From contig CAAFYY010000032.1 of NCBI GenBank assembly GCA_900767385.1, positions 1 through 17,143 of the forward strand: a stretch of 17,143 nucleotides of DNA, in the 5' to 3' direction. Position 1 is the stretch's first letter. Every line of letters begins with the position of its first letter. Shown here in pieces: positions 7,799-14,290 of the stretch. The notes below the pieces were generated by a model. The model had not been told where the DNA came from, ran no database searches, and saw nothing but the letters and a program-made list of their open reading frames with translations. The translations under genes and the position numbers were made by a program. Source of the DNA: Bacteroidales bacterium (lineage in GTDB: Bacteria > Bacteroidota > Bacteroidia > Bacteroidales > Paludibacteraceae).

Positions 7799-8641
7799 AT
7801 GATGAATAATGAGAAATCTCATAAAGAGGTCGTTCTCGAGACGAAGATCATGAATCTCGTCGACGAGATAGCTTCTGAAATTGGCGATCCGACACCTAAG
7901 AATATTGCTCAGATGCTTATCGGGAATAACGAACTGAAGGCTCTTCATGACTATGCCAACATTGTCTCCATCGTTCGACTGAGCATGAACGATCACGGCC
8001 CCGTACATATGAAAAAAGTTTGTTATAATGCACTGAAAATTATGCGTCTGCTTCACAATGCCGGCATTGCTACCAGTCTCGAGACTGAGCAAGCCGGCAC
8101 CTTTGCAGACAGTCTCTCGGCGGTCATTCTGGCTGCCATCCTGCACGATTGCGGCATGACGGTCGGAAGAAAAGAGCATGAACTCTATTCCGGCATCATC
8201 GTCTACGGGATGATGACCGATATCTTGCTCCAGACCTTGCCTGGCGACGACAATGCTGCACGACGTGTCGTTATCCGCTCCCTTGCCCTGGAAGGCATCT
8301 TCGGACACATGGGCACTCGCCCCATCCATTCCCTTGAAGCAGGTGTCATCCTCGTCGCCGACGGCTGCGACATGACAAAAGGTCGTGCCCGTGTACCTCT
8401 GGAAATACCCAAGAAACCCTCCGGTGGCGATATCCATAAATATAGCGCACATGCCATCGAGACGGTTCGTATCAAAGCAGGCTCCGAGCGTCCCGTGATG
8501 ATTGAGATTGAGATGCAGTCGGAAGTCGGCTTCTTCCAAGTGGAGGAGGTGCTGATACCGAAAATTGCGTCAAGTCCCGCCCGCCATCTCTTCAGTCTCT
8601 CAGCCTGTGTCATCGGTCAGGAGATGAAGCAATATCTATAA
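7799..8641 (+). CDS. HD-domain phosphohydrolase-like protein of the phosphate locus
   Basis: The 280-residue soluble protein has no signal peptide. It carries an HD-type metal-binding pattern: NDHGPVHMKKV (His near 65-68), then AAILHDCGM (H-D near 117-118), then a later histidine in FGHMGTRP, and Asp in ILVADGCDMTKGRAR. A C-terminal domain with SGGDIHKYSAHAIETVRI and a mixed alpha/beta tail follows. HD-domain enzymes usually hydrolyse phosphate esters of nucleotides or second messengers, but the substrate here is not evident. Proteins of this layout occur in archaea and scattered bacteria (recollection). It follows the phosphate porin by 11 bp and shares its Pho-box promoter. Whether it frees phosphate or degrades a signal is open. 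A second ATG is at 7802. Confidence 0.72.
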   Translation: MMNNEKSHKEVVLETKIMNLVDEIASEIGDPTPKNIAQMLIGNNELKALHDYANIVSIVRLSMNDHGPVHMKKVCYNALKIMRLLHNAGIATSLETEQAGTFADSLSAVILAAILHDCGMTVGRKEHELYSGIIVYGMMTDILLQTLPGDDNAARRVVIRSLALEGIFGHMGTRPIHSLEAGVILVADGCDMTKGRARVPLEIPKKPSGGDIHKYSAHAIETVRIKAGSERPVMIEIEMQSEVGFFQVEEVLIPKIASSPARHLFSLSACVIGQEMKQYL

Positions 8642-8647
8642 TCTTGT

Positions 8648-8704
8648 TGTAACACAATCGTAACATCTTTACAACACCGCTGTAATACCGTCAGTCTACC
8701 TTTG
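8648..8704 (+). promoter_or_regulatory. Pho-box-like four-repeat array and promoter of the PiT unit
   Basis: Four hexamers on an exact 11-bp register are TGTAAC (8648), CGTAAC (8659), TACAAC (8670) and TGTAAT (8681). The -7 box TACCTTTG, a perfect TAnnTTTG, is at 8697-8704, starting 16 bp after the last repeat starts. No separate -33 box is needed if an activator binds the repeats, as PhoB does. Transcription should start around 8711, leaving a leader of about 55 bases before the small gene at 8767. Confidence 0.75.
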
Positions 8705-8766
8705 CCATGCAAGGAGAGAGGACGGTTGACTCTCTAAAGCGATTAACAATCAAACATTTCTAACAG

Positions 8767-8895
8767 ATGAAATCCAAACGTCCTCCTCGAAGCCGAGAGG
8801 AAAAAGCCCAACGCATCATGAACATATATGATGCTTTTCGCCTTACCCTCGTGCTTCTCTTCATCGCAGTGTCAATCTATCTAATGAACAAATAA
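8767..8895 (+). CDS. Small single-pass membrane protein (42 aa) ahead of PiT
   Basis: The ATG at 8767 opens 42 codons ending with TAA at 8893-8895, four bases before the PiT start at 8899. The N-terminal half is very basic (MKSKRPPRSREEKAQ), followed by NIYDAFR and one hydrophobic helix (LTLVLLFIAVSIYLM), ending NK. Positive charges before the helix predict the N-terminus inside the cell. It is the first gene after the Pho-box promoter and is tightly coupled to the transporter, so it may be a small subunit or regulator of PiT (inference). No family is recognised. Coding is supported by its fit between promoter and PiT, the correct start-to-stop spacing and a clear amphipathic-to-hydrophobic design. 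Confidence 0.65.
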   Translation: MKSKRPPRSREEKAQRIMNIYDAFRLTLVLLFIAVSIYLMNK

Positions 8896-8898
8896 ACA

Positions 8899-10737
8899 AT
8901 GCAACTGATCTTTATCGGAATCGTAGCATTCCTCTGCATGCTGGCAGTGTTCGACCTCTTGGTCGGCGTCAGCAATGATGCAGTCAATTTCGTCAACTCC
9001 GCCATCGGTGCCAAGGCGGCATCGTTCAAGACCATTGTGGCCATTGCCGCCGTGGGCGTCTTTGCCGGAGCGGCCATGTCCAACGGTATGATGGATGTTG
9101 CCCGTCATGGTATCTTCACCCCTCAGTACTATTCGTTCTTCGAGGTGATGTGTATCTTCCTCGCCGTCATGGTGACCGATGTTGTACTGCTCGATGTCTT
9201 CAACTCACTCGGCATGCCGACCTCCACCACCGTCAGCATGGTGTTCGAACTTCTCGGTGGTGCCTTTGCCCTTGCTTTGGTGAAGATTGCCAACGGTCAG
9301 ATGATGGCTGACGGCACACTGCTCGGACTCGGCGACCTCCTCAACACCGACAAGGCACTGAGTGTCATACTTGCCATTTTCCTCTCCGTAGCTGTGGCCT
9401 TCGTCTTCGGTACGGTGGTGATGTGGCTCTCACGACTCATCTTCTCGTTTGCTAAACCTAAGAACAATTCGCTGAAGACCATTATCTTCGGTGCGTTCTC
9501 CGCTACCGCCATCATTTGGTTTCTGCTCATCAACGGCTTGAAAGGCTCTTCATTCATGACCCCAGAAGTCAAAGGCTTCATCAGCGATCATACATGGGTT
9601 ATCCTGGCTTCCTGCTTTGGCATGATGACTATGATCAGCGGAATCCTTGCTGTGGCTCGCATCAATATCCTCAAGGTCGTAGTGATGATGGGCACGTTTG
9701 CCCTCGCCATGGCATTTGCCGGCAACGACCTCGTCAACTTCGTCGGTGTGCCGCTCACCGGACTCGATGCCTTCCTTTCTTGGCATGATGCTGGCTACTC
9801 CGATGCCAACACCTTCATGATGACCTCGCTGCAACAGCCAGCCCAGACGCCAGTCATCTTCCTCCTCTTGGCAGGCAGTGTGATGGTGCTCTCACTCATC
9901 TTCTCCAAGAAAGCACAGAACGTAGTGAAAACCAGTGTCGACCTCTCCCGACAGGATGAAGGCGATGAGATGTTCGGTTCTTCCGGACTGGCCCGCACCA
10001 TCGTTCGCGCTTCTGCCCGTGTGGCAACAGGAGTGGTCCGTTTCGTTCCTCGTCCGGTAGGCCGCTGGATTGACTCCCGCTTCAACACTACCGAGGCTGA
10101 GTTGGCAGACGGTGCCGCCTTCGACCTCGTCCGCGCCAGTGTCAACCTCGTATTGGCAGGCTTGCTCGTTGCCCTCGGAACCACCTACAAACTCCCTCTC
10201 TCTACGACCTACGTCACCTTCATGGTAGCCATGGGTGCCTCGCTTGCCGACCGTGCTTGGGGTCGCGAGAGTGCCGTGTTCCGTATCACCGGCGTCCTCT
10301 CCGTCATCGGCGGATGGTTTATCACGGCAGGCGTCGCCTTCTTCCTCTGCTTCTTGGTGGCAGGTGCCATGTACTTCGGCAAATTCCCTGTGATGCTCCT
10401 GGCTATCGTGGCTGCCTTGTTCCTTTTGATCAGAAGCCATCGTAAATATAACGAGCAGACCAAAGAAGAGGATCATCTGTTCAAAGAGATGCTCGCTACC
10501 AACGACAAGATCATACTCTGGCAACTCCTTTGTGAGCATATCCGCCTCGGCAATGCTGCCCGCTTGAAGTTCGTCATCAGCACCTATAGCGCCTCCACCG
10601 ATTCGTTTCTCAACGAGCACTATAAGACGCTGAAACACGGCACTGCCACTATCGACAATGAACGTAAGGCATTGAAACGCCAGCGTCGCCGTGAGATCGT
10701 GGCGATGAACCGCCTCGACCCTCTCATCGTGATATAA
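8899..10737 (+). CDS. PiT-family inorganic phosphate transporter (PHO4), C-terminal domain cut off by a stop
   Basis: The 612-residue polytopic protein carries the duplicated PHO4 signature: GVSNDAVNFVNSAIG near residues 23-37 and FAGNDLVNFVGVPLTG near 273-288. A further PLSTTYV/STTV-type motif occurs twice (PTSTTVSM and LPLSTTYVTF). This is the PiT cation:phosphate symporter family. After the last helix (about residue 512) comes a soluble, highly charged region of about 100 residues ending NRLDPLIVI at the TAA (10735-10737). The same frame then stays open through a PhoU-like domain to 11154. By recollection, Bacteroidales PiT proteins are often about 750 residues with this domain attached, so this copy looks truncated by one codon. 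It is expressed from the Pho-box promoter at 8648-8704. Confidence 0.88.
   Translation: MQLIFIGIVAFLCMLAVFDLLVGVSNDAVNFVNSAIGAKAASFKTIVAIAAVGVFAGAAMSNGMMDVARHGIFTPQYYSFFEVMCIFLAVMVTDVVLLDVFNSLGMPTSTTVSMVFELLGGAFALALVKIANGQMMADGTLLGLGDLLNTDKALSVILAIFLSVAVAFVFGTVVMWLSRLIFSFAKPKNNSLKTIIFGAFSATAIIWFLLINGLKGSSFMTPEVKGFISDHTWVILASCFGMMTMISGILAVARINILKVVVMMGTFALAMAFAGNDLVNFVGVPLTGLDAFLSWHDAGYSDANTFMMTSLQQPAQTPVIFLLLAGSVMVLSLIFSKKAQNVVKTSVDLSRQDEGDEMFGSSGLARTIVRASARVATGVVRFVPRPVGRWIDSRFNTTEAELADGAAFDLVRASVNLVLAGLLVALGTTYKLPLSTTYVTFMVAMGASLADRAWGRESAVFRITGVLSVIGGWFITAGVAFFLCFLVAGAMYFGKFPVMLLAIVAALFLLIRSHRKYNEQTKEEDHLFKEMLATNDKIILWQLLCEHIRLGNAARLKFVISTYSASTDSFLNEHYKTLKHGTATIDNERKALKRQRRREIVAMNRLDPLIVI
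10735..10737 (+). other. In-frame TAA separating PiT from its PhoU-like domain
   Basis: The TAA lies in the same frame as both the upstream transporter and the downstream open frame. The codons immediately after it read HNTWYFLSINSC, which look like protein sequence leading into the next domain, not a leader. One base change from CAA, GAA or AAA would create it. The context is TAA-C, not the leaky TGA-C, so programmed readthrough is less likely than a nonsense mutation or sequencing error. Confidence 0.7.
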
Positions 10738-10779
10738 CATAATACATGGTACTTCCTCAGCATCAACTCATGCAATCAG

Positions 10780-11154
10780 ATGCTTTACAGCCTGAAACGT
10801 ATCAACGAACCTATCCGAGAGCATGTAGGCAACAATTTCTTGCCGATGCCGGAAGAGTACCAGACCCGTTTCATTGAGATGCGTGACAATGTGCTCAACC
10901 TTTACAAACAGACACTGATAATGCTCCAGACGGGCGATTTCACCCATGCGGAGCGTATCCGTGAGAACAGCACTGTCATCCAAGAGCAGATCTCTGCCGA
11001 CCGCAAGAAGGTGCTCGACGGCATCCAAACCAACCAAGGTAATCTCAATACACAGTTGCTCACCGTTCATATCCTGCAAGAGAGTCAGGAACTTATCAGT
11101 GCGCTCCGACACATGATTCGTGGTATGAATAAGTTTGCCGGCTCGGAGGAATAA
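10780..11154 (+). CDS. PhoU-like (DUF47-type) domain, detached from PiT
   Basis: From the first ATG after the stop, 124 residues are open, beginning MLYSLKRINEPIREHVGNNFLPM and continuing as an all-helical, charged sequence (RFIEMRDNVLNLYKQTLIML; ERIRENSTVIQEQISADR; LRHMIRGMNKFAG). Helical-bundle PhoU/DUF47 domains often accompany PiT transporters and restrain phosphate uptake. The frame is shared with PiT and 14 codons lie between the TAA and this ATG; those codons also look coding. It could be made separately by re-initiation or may not be made at all. No further stop or frameshift has accumulated, which suggests the break is recent or is an error. Confidence 0.62.
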   Translation: MLYSLKRINEPIREHVGNNFLPMPEEYQTRFIEMRDNVLNLYKQTLIMLQTGDFTHAERIRENSTVIQEQISADRKKVLDGIQTNQGNLNTQLLTVHILQESQELISALRHMIRGMNKFAGSEE

Positions 11155-11175
11155 CTTGAAAGAACGCTCCTTTCT

Positions 11176-11207
11176 AAGACATCCATCGTTTTGGTGGGTG
11201 TCTTTTT
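11176..11207 (+). terminator. Rho-independent terminator after the phosphate unit
   Basis: AAGACATCCA (11176-11185) pairs with TGGGTGTCTT (11195-11204), nine Watson-Crick pairs plus one G-U, and a run of five T follows (11203-11207). It lies 22 bp after the PhoU-like stop and ends the Pho-regulated unit before arsR. Confidence 0.8.
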
Positions 11208-11270
11208 GTCTGTCTCTCAGCGATTTTTGAGCATATCTTATTTTTTTTGAAGAAAAATTTGGTCGTATAG

Positions 11271-11300
11271 TATATTGTTCGTATTTTTGCGAACAGAATA
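11271..11300 (+). promoter_or_regulatory. arsR promoter with overlapping ArsR-type operator
   Basis: The -7 element TATTTTTG (11282-11289) is flanked by inverted arms: TATATTGTTCG (11271-11281) and CGAACAGAATA (11290-11300) match at 9 of 11 positions, with a perfect core TGTTCG/CGAACA. The 8-bp spacer is exactly the -7 box, so a bound dimer would block RNA polymerase. This is the expected geometry for autorepression by the ArsR encoded from 11311. Confidence 0.7.
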
Positions 11301-11310
11301 AAACATCACA

Positions 11311-11646
11311 ATGGCTCAAAACGATTACCCAATCAAACAGGAACTCCTGGCTAAGTTTGCCAAGGCTTTGGCCCATCCGGCTCGCATAGCCATCTGCAAC
11401 TTCCTTGCCCAACGAACCACCTGCTATTTCGGTGACATCCACGAGGAGTTGCCCATTGCCAAGGCTACGGTATCACAGCATCTTACGGCACTGAAAGAGG
11501 CTGGACTGATTCAAGGAGAAATAGAAGCACCTAAGGTGAAATACTGTATCAACAAGGAGAATTGGCTCTTGGCTCGCGAACTCTTTGGCGAGTTTCTTGG
11601 CCAGTGCATCTGCAAGTCGGAAGGCGGTTGCGGCTGCCCCAAATAG
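11311..11646 (+). CDS. arsR: ArsR-family metalloregulatory repressor
   Basis: The 111-residue winged-helix protein opens with FAKALAHPARIAICNFL, the ArsR/SmtB helix. It then has TTCYFGDIHEELPIAKATVSQHLTALKEAGLI, the recognition helix and following turn, and a beta-hairpin containing EAPKVKYCIN. The C-terminal tail is cysteine-rich (GQCICKSEGGCGCPK, four Cys), with one more Cys at the start of the recognition region (TTC) and one in the first helix. The thiols are suited to binding arsenite or a trivalent organoarsenical, though the classical ELCVCDL motif is replaced by TTCYFGD, so the binding site is probably partly the C-terminal cluster (inference). The palindrome over its own -7 box indicates autorepression, relieved by inducer. 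Confidence 0.85.
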   Translation: MAQNDYPIKQELLAKFAKALAHPARIAICNFLAQRTTCYFGDIHEELPIAKATVSQHLTALKEAGLIQGEIEAPKVKYCINKENWLLARELFGEFLGQCICKSEGGCGCPK

Positions 11647-11678
11647 CGCCTGTAGATGGCTTTTTTTCTCCTTCTTGT

Positions 11679-11704
11679 GTTCGTTGTTCTACGAAATACG
11701 TTTG
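11679..11704 (+). promoter_or_regulatory. Promoter and second ArsR-like operator before the thioredoxin gene
   Basis: TTCG (11680-11683) and CGAA (11692-11695) form an inverted repeat with an 8-bp spacer, the same arrangement as the arsR operator, although shorter. The -7 box TACGTTTG (11697-11704), a match to TAnnTTTG, begins one base after the right arm's CGAAA. It suggests ArsR control of the four downstream genes from their own promoter, 21 bp before the ATG. Confidence 0.55.
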
Positions 11705-11725
11705 AGTAATTAAAGATAATAAAAT

Positions 11726-11965
11726 ATGAAAAAAATCAAGATTCTTGGAACAGGCTGCTCCTCATGCAAGGCATTGTATGCGTCTGTTGAAAAAGCGGTT
11801 GCCGAAATGGGCCTGAACGTCAAGGTAACCAAAGAGGAAGATATTGTCAACATCATGGCTTACAACGTAATGACTCTCCCAGCCGTGGTCATTGACGAGA
11901 AGGTGGTGGCTAAAGGTAAGATGGGCTACGACCAGGTAAAAGAACTTTTGAACAACAATAAATAA
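11726..11965 (+). CDS. arsE: Small thioredoxin-fold protein (ArsE-like)
   Basis: The 79-residue cytosolic protein begins KILGTGCSSCKAL, placing a CXXC redox pair at C11 and C14, then VEKAVAEMGLNVKVTKEEDI, the cis-Pro segment MTLPAVVIDEKVVAKG and a short C-terminal helix. This is the compact thioredoxin/redox-active disulfide protein 2 family, which has no export signal. In Shewanella arsEFG the small thioredoxin partner and ArsF are thought to supply nitroaromatic reduction, and the same gene order here suggests ArsE. It is the first gene after the internal promoter, and its TAA shares a base with a possible ATG of the next gene. The exact partner and substrate are unproven. Confidence 0.75.
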   Translation: MKKIKILGTGCSSCKALYASVEKAVAEMGLNVKVTKEEDIVNIMAYNVMTLPAVVIDEKVVAKGKMGYDQVKELLNNNK

Positions 11966-11973
11966 TGTATAAC

Positions 11974-12453
11974 ATGAAAAAGTTTGTAATGCTATTCGTG
12001 ATGGCTTTCGTGGCTCTGGCTGCATCAGCCCAATGCACCGGAAGTTGTGGCACTTGCGCCAATCCTTGCGGAGCCGGTGCTGCTCAAACCAACACTCAGA
12101 CTGTAAACAAAGAGAAAGCCGCCAAGGTGGTCTTGCTTTACTTCCACAGCCCTCAACGCTGCTCAACCTGTATTGCTGTAGAGAAAGAAACCAAAGCGCT
12201 GATGGCTAAAGAGTTCGCCAAACTCGCCAAAGAAGGTAAGGTGGAATTCAAAGTCGTAGACATGAGTTCTGAAGAAGGCAAAAAACTTGCCAAAAAATAC
12301 AAGGTTTCTTGGTCTTCACTCTTCATGATCACCTACAAAGGCAACAAAGCCTACCGCACAGACCTCACCGACATGGCGTTCTCCAATGCCAAGAAGAACC
12401 CGGAGACCTTCCGCGCCGAGATGGTCAAGAAAGTGAACAACGCCTTGAAATAA
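11974..12453 (+). CDS. arsF: ArsF-family exported thioredoxin-like protein
   Basis: From this start the protein is 159 residues. A signal peptide (MKKFVMLFVMAFVALAASA, cut likely before Q20) leads to a Cys cluster C21, C25, C28, C32 (CTGSCGTCANPC). A thioredoxin-like domain follows with VVLLYFHSPQRCSTC (C63, C66) and the segment EVEFKVVDMSSEEGKKLA. The matching NCBI family is the nitrophenyl compound nitroreductase subunit ArsF type, by recollection. An alternative start at 11965 (TAATG overlap with arsE) would add three residues, MYN; 11974 is preferred because MKK opens the neighbouring exported proteins. It likely receives electrons in the periplasm from the membrane protein encoded next. 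The role in reducing nitroaromatic arsenicals is inferred. Confidence 0.72.
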   Translation: MKKFVMLFVMAFVALAASAQCTGSCGTCANPCGAGAAQTNTQTVNKEKAAKVVLLYFHSPQRCSTCIAVEKETKALMAKEFAKLAKEGKVEFKVVDMSSEEGKKLAKKYKVSWSSLFMITYKGNKAYRTDLTDMAFSNAKKNPETFRAEMVKKVNNALK

Positions 12454-12459
12454 ATCCCT

Positions 12460-13173
12460 ATGGATTTTCTCCACACACTACTCGATAATAGTCAGTTGCC
12501 CGTCATCACGGCGGCGTTGCTCGGATTGCTTACCGCCGTCAGTCCCTGCCCCCTGGCAACCAACATCACCGCCATTGGATTCATCTCCAAAGGCATCTCG
12601 CAGAAGCAACGGGTGCTTTGGAACGGTTTGCTCTATACGGTAGGCAGGGCGTTGGCATACAGTCTCTTGGGCGCTGTGCTAATCTTCGTCTTGCGCAAAG
12701 GAGCCGACGTCTTCGACCTCCAGATGGCTATCACCGAGTGGGGTGAGAAAATCCTTGGACCGGCACTTGTCGTCATCGGTTTGCTGATGATAATCAGCGA
12801 GTTTGTCTCCTTGGGCGGTAAGTTCGGTTTCCAAGGCAACAGTTGGTCGGAGCATCTGAGCGGACCATTAGGCAGTCTGATGCTCGGCATACTGTTTGCC
12901 CTTGCCTTCTGCCCTACAAGCGGTTTGCTCTATTTCGGCATGCTGATCCCCATGTCTGTGACAGCTACGGGCGGCTACCTCCTCCCAGTGGTCTATGCCG
13001 TAGCAACGGCGCTGCCTGTCCTTGTGGTCGCCTTTCTGTTGGCCTACAGCATGCAGTCGTTGGGTAAGTTTATGGGACGCATGGCCGCGTTCCAGAAATG
13101 GTTCAACCGCCTTGTTGCCGTGGCTTTCATCGTCGTTGGCATCTACTATATTCACATGATTTTTCTATCGTAA
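12460..13173 (+). CDS. arsG: ArsG-family / CcdA-like membrane protein
   Basis: The 237-residue protein has about six hydrophobic helices and the paired motifs AVSPCPLATNI (C30) and ALAFCPTSGLLYFGM (C151). These are the intramembrane cysteines of the CcdA/DsbD transmembrane family, which moves electrons from cytosolic thioredoxin to the periplasm. In Shewanella arsEFG the corresponding ArsG is described as an efflux permease for trivalent aromatic arsenicals, so efflux and electron transfer are both possible. It lies 6 bp after arsF and 6 bp before the ArsP-type permease. A cytosolic CXXC protein (ArsE) and an exported CXXC protein (ArsF) directly upstream fit a thiol relay through this protein. 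Confidence 0.75.
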   Translation: MDFLHTLLDNSQLPVITAALLGLLTAVSPCPLATNITAIGFISKGISQKQRVLWNGLLYTVGRALAYSLLGAVLIFVLRKGADVFDLQMAITEWGEKILGPALVVIGLLMIISEFVSLGGKFGFQGNSWSEHLSGPLGSLMLGILFALAFCPTSGLLYFGMLIPMSVTATGGYLLPVVYAVATALPVLVVAFLLAYSMQSLGKFMGRMAAFQKWFNRLVAVAFIVVGIYYIHMIFLS

Positions 13174-13179
13174 AGAGAT

Positions 13180-14148
13180 ATGTTGCAACACTTTGCCGAT
13201 TGGCTGATCTATACCGTCTGCCATCTGGATTCTTCCACTCACTTAGGCGAAGCACTGAATTTCTTCGTCTACGACACCACGAAGATTCTCCTTCTGCTCT
13301 TCCTTATCAGTAGCGTCATGGGTGTCATCAACACCTATTTCCCTATTGATAAACTGCGTAACTACCTCAGTTCGCATAAGATGTACGGACTGCAGTACCT
13401 TGTGGCAAGCACCTTTGGCGCAATCACACCTTTCTGCTCATGCTCCAGCATTCCGCTCTTCATCGGCTTCGTGAAAGGTGGCATTCCTTTGGGCGTAACC
13501 TTCTCGTTCTTGATTACCTCTCCTTTGGTCAACGAAGTGGCTGTGGCGATGTTCCTCGGCACTTTCGGCTGGCGAATCACCTTGATTTACGTAGTCAGCG
13601 GTATTCTGCTTGGCATGATAGGTGGCTTCGTCTTGGGCAAACTGAAATTGGAGCGTCATCTCTCCCCTTGGGTGCTGCAGATGCAACAGGCGCAGATACA
13701 GCAAGATGCCGAATGGGAAGAAGAGCATGTCCTTTTCCTGCAGCGTCTTCCGGGCATATTGAAAGATGCTTGGGGCATTGTCAAAGGAGTATTGATCTAT
13801 GTGATTATCGGTATCGCCATCGGCGCTGCGATACACGGCTATGTGCCTGAGAATTTCTTTGCTGAATTCATGCAGAAAGCCGGACTGTTCGGCGTGCCCG
13901 CCAGCGTGCTGATCGCTGTGCCTATGTACTCCAACGCTGCCGGCATCGTGCCCGTGGTGGAGGTGTTGGTGGCCAAAGGAGTCCCAATCGGAACGGCACT
14001 CTCGTTCATGATGGCTGTCGTCGGACTCTCCTTGCCGGAAGCCACGATGTTGAAGAAAGTGATGCAGTGGCGCCTCATCGGCATCTTCTTCGGCTCTATT
14101 GCGCTGATGATAATGGTGTTGGGATGGCTGTTCAATGTGGTTCTTTGA
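13180..14148 (+). CDS. ArsP / SO_0444-type permease
   Basis: The 322-residue polytopic protein belongs to the permease family (ArsP_1; UPF0718/DUF318). The first half contains FGAITPFCSCSSIPLFIGFV (C86, C88), the family's Cys motif, then PLGVTFSFLITSPLVNEVAV. A soluble linker with a charged loop (residues about 165-195, EWEEEHVLF) separates it from the second half, which holds YSNAAGIVPVVEVLVAKG and SFMMAVVGLSLPEATMLKK. Members export trivalent organoarsenicals (Campylobacter ArsP) or metals (SO_0444 is annotated as Cu/Zn efflux). Its position at the end of arsR-arsE-arsF-arsG favours the former. It is the last gene before a new promoter at 14211. The intrinsic terminator after it is weak or absent. 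Confidence 0.8.
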   Translation: MLQHFADWLIYTVCHLDSSTHLGEALNFFVYDTTKILLLLFLISSVMGVINTYFPIDKLRNYLSSHKMYGLQYLVASTFGAITPFCSCSSIPLFIGFVKGGIPLGVTFSFLITSPLVNEVAVAMFLGTFGWRITLIYVVSGILLGMIGGFVLGKLKLERHLSPWVLQMQQAQIQQDAEWEEEHVLFLQRLPGILKDAWGIVKGVLIYVIIGIAIGAAIHGYVPENFFAEFMQKAGLFGVPASVLIAVPMYSNAAGIVPVVEVLVAKGVPIGTALSFMMAVVGLSLPEATMLKKVMQWRLIGIFFGSIALMIMVLGWLFNVVL

Positions 14149-14210
14149 TGCCCTATATAATATATGGTATTTCTTTGACTGTTGATATCAGTTAGTTCAA
14201 AAGAAAATGC

Positions 14211-14218
14211 TATCTTTG
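14211..14218 (+). promoter_or_regulatory. -7 promoter element for the TlpA gene, with an ArsR-like right half-site
   Basis: TATCTTTG matches TAnnTTTG and is followed by CGAAC, giving TATCTTTGCGAAC; at the arsR promoter the corresponding bases read TATTTTTGCGAAC. The left arm (GTTCG) is missing here, so only a half-operator is present. The promoter lies 80 bp before the chosen start at 14291, and rules out the in-frame ATG at 14207. Confidence 0.55.
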
Positions 14219-14290
14219 CGAACCCAAATTAAACCTTCCTTATGGGAGGCAGTCAAAGATAACAAAGAAACAAATAAAACACTTACGGAT

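Noticed and set aside
9892..10740. 282-codon minus-strand frame opposite PiT.
   Set aside because: Antisense shadow of the transporter; acidic and domainless, with no promoter.
11645..11667. Possible terminator after arsR (GCC/GGC with T7).
   Set aside because: The stem is only three or four base pairs, too weak to call; the T-run alone is not enough.
14150..14168. AT-rich palindrome CCTATATAATATATGG after the ArsP-type gene as a terminator.
   Set aside because: Weak AT stem with a bulge and no adjoining U-run.
14207..14290. Longer start of the TlpA gene at 14207.
   Set aside because: It overlaps the promoter at 14211-14218; the signal peptide begins at 14291.
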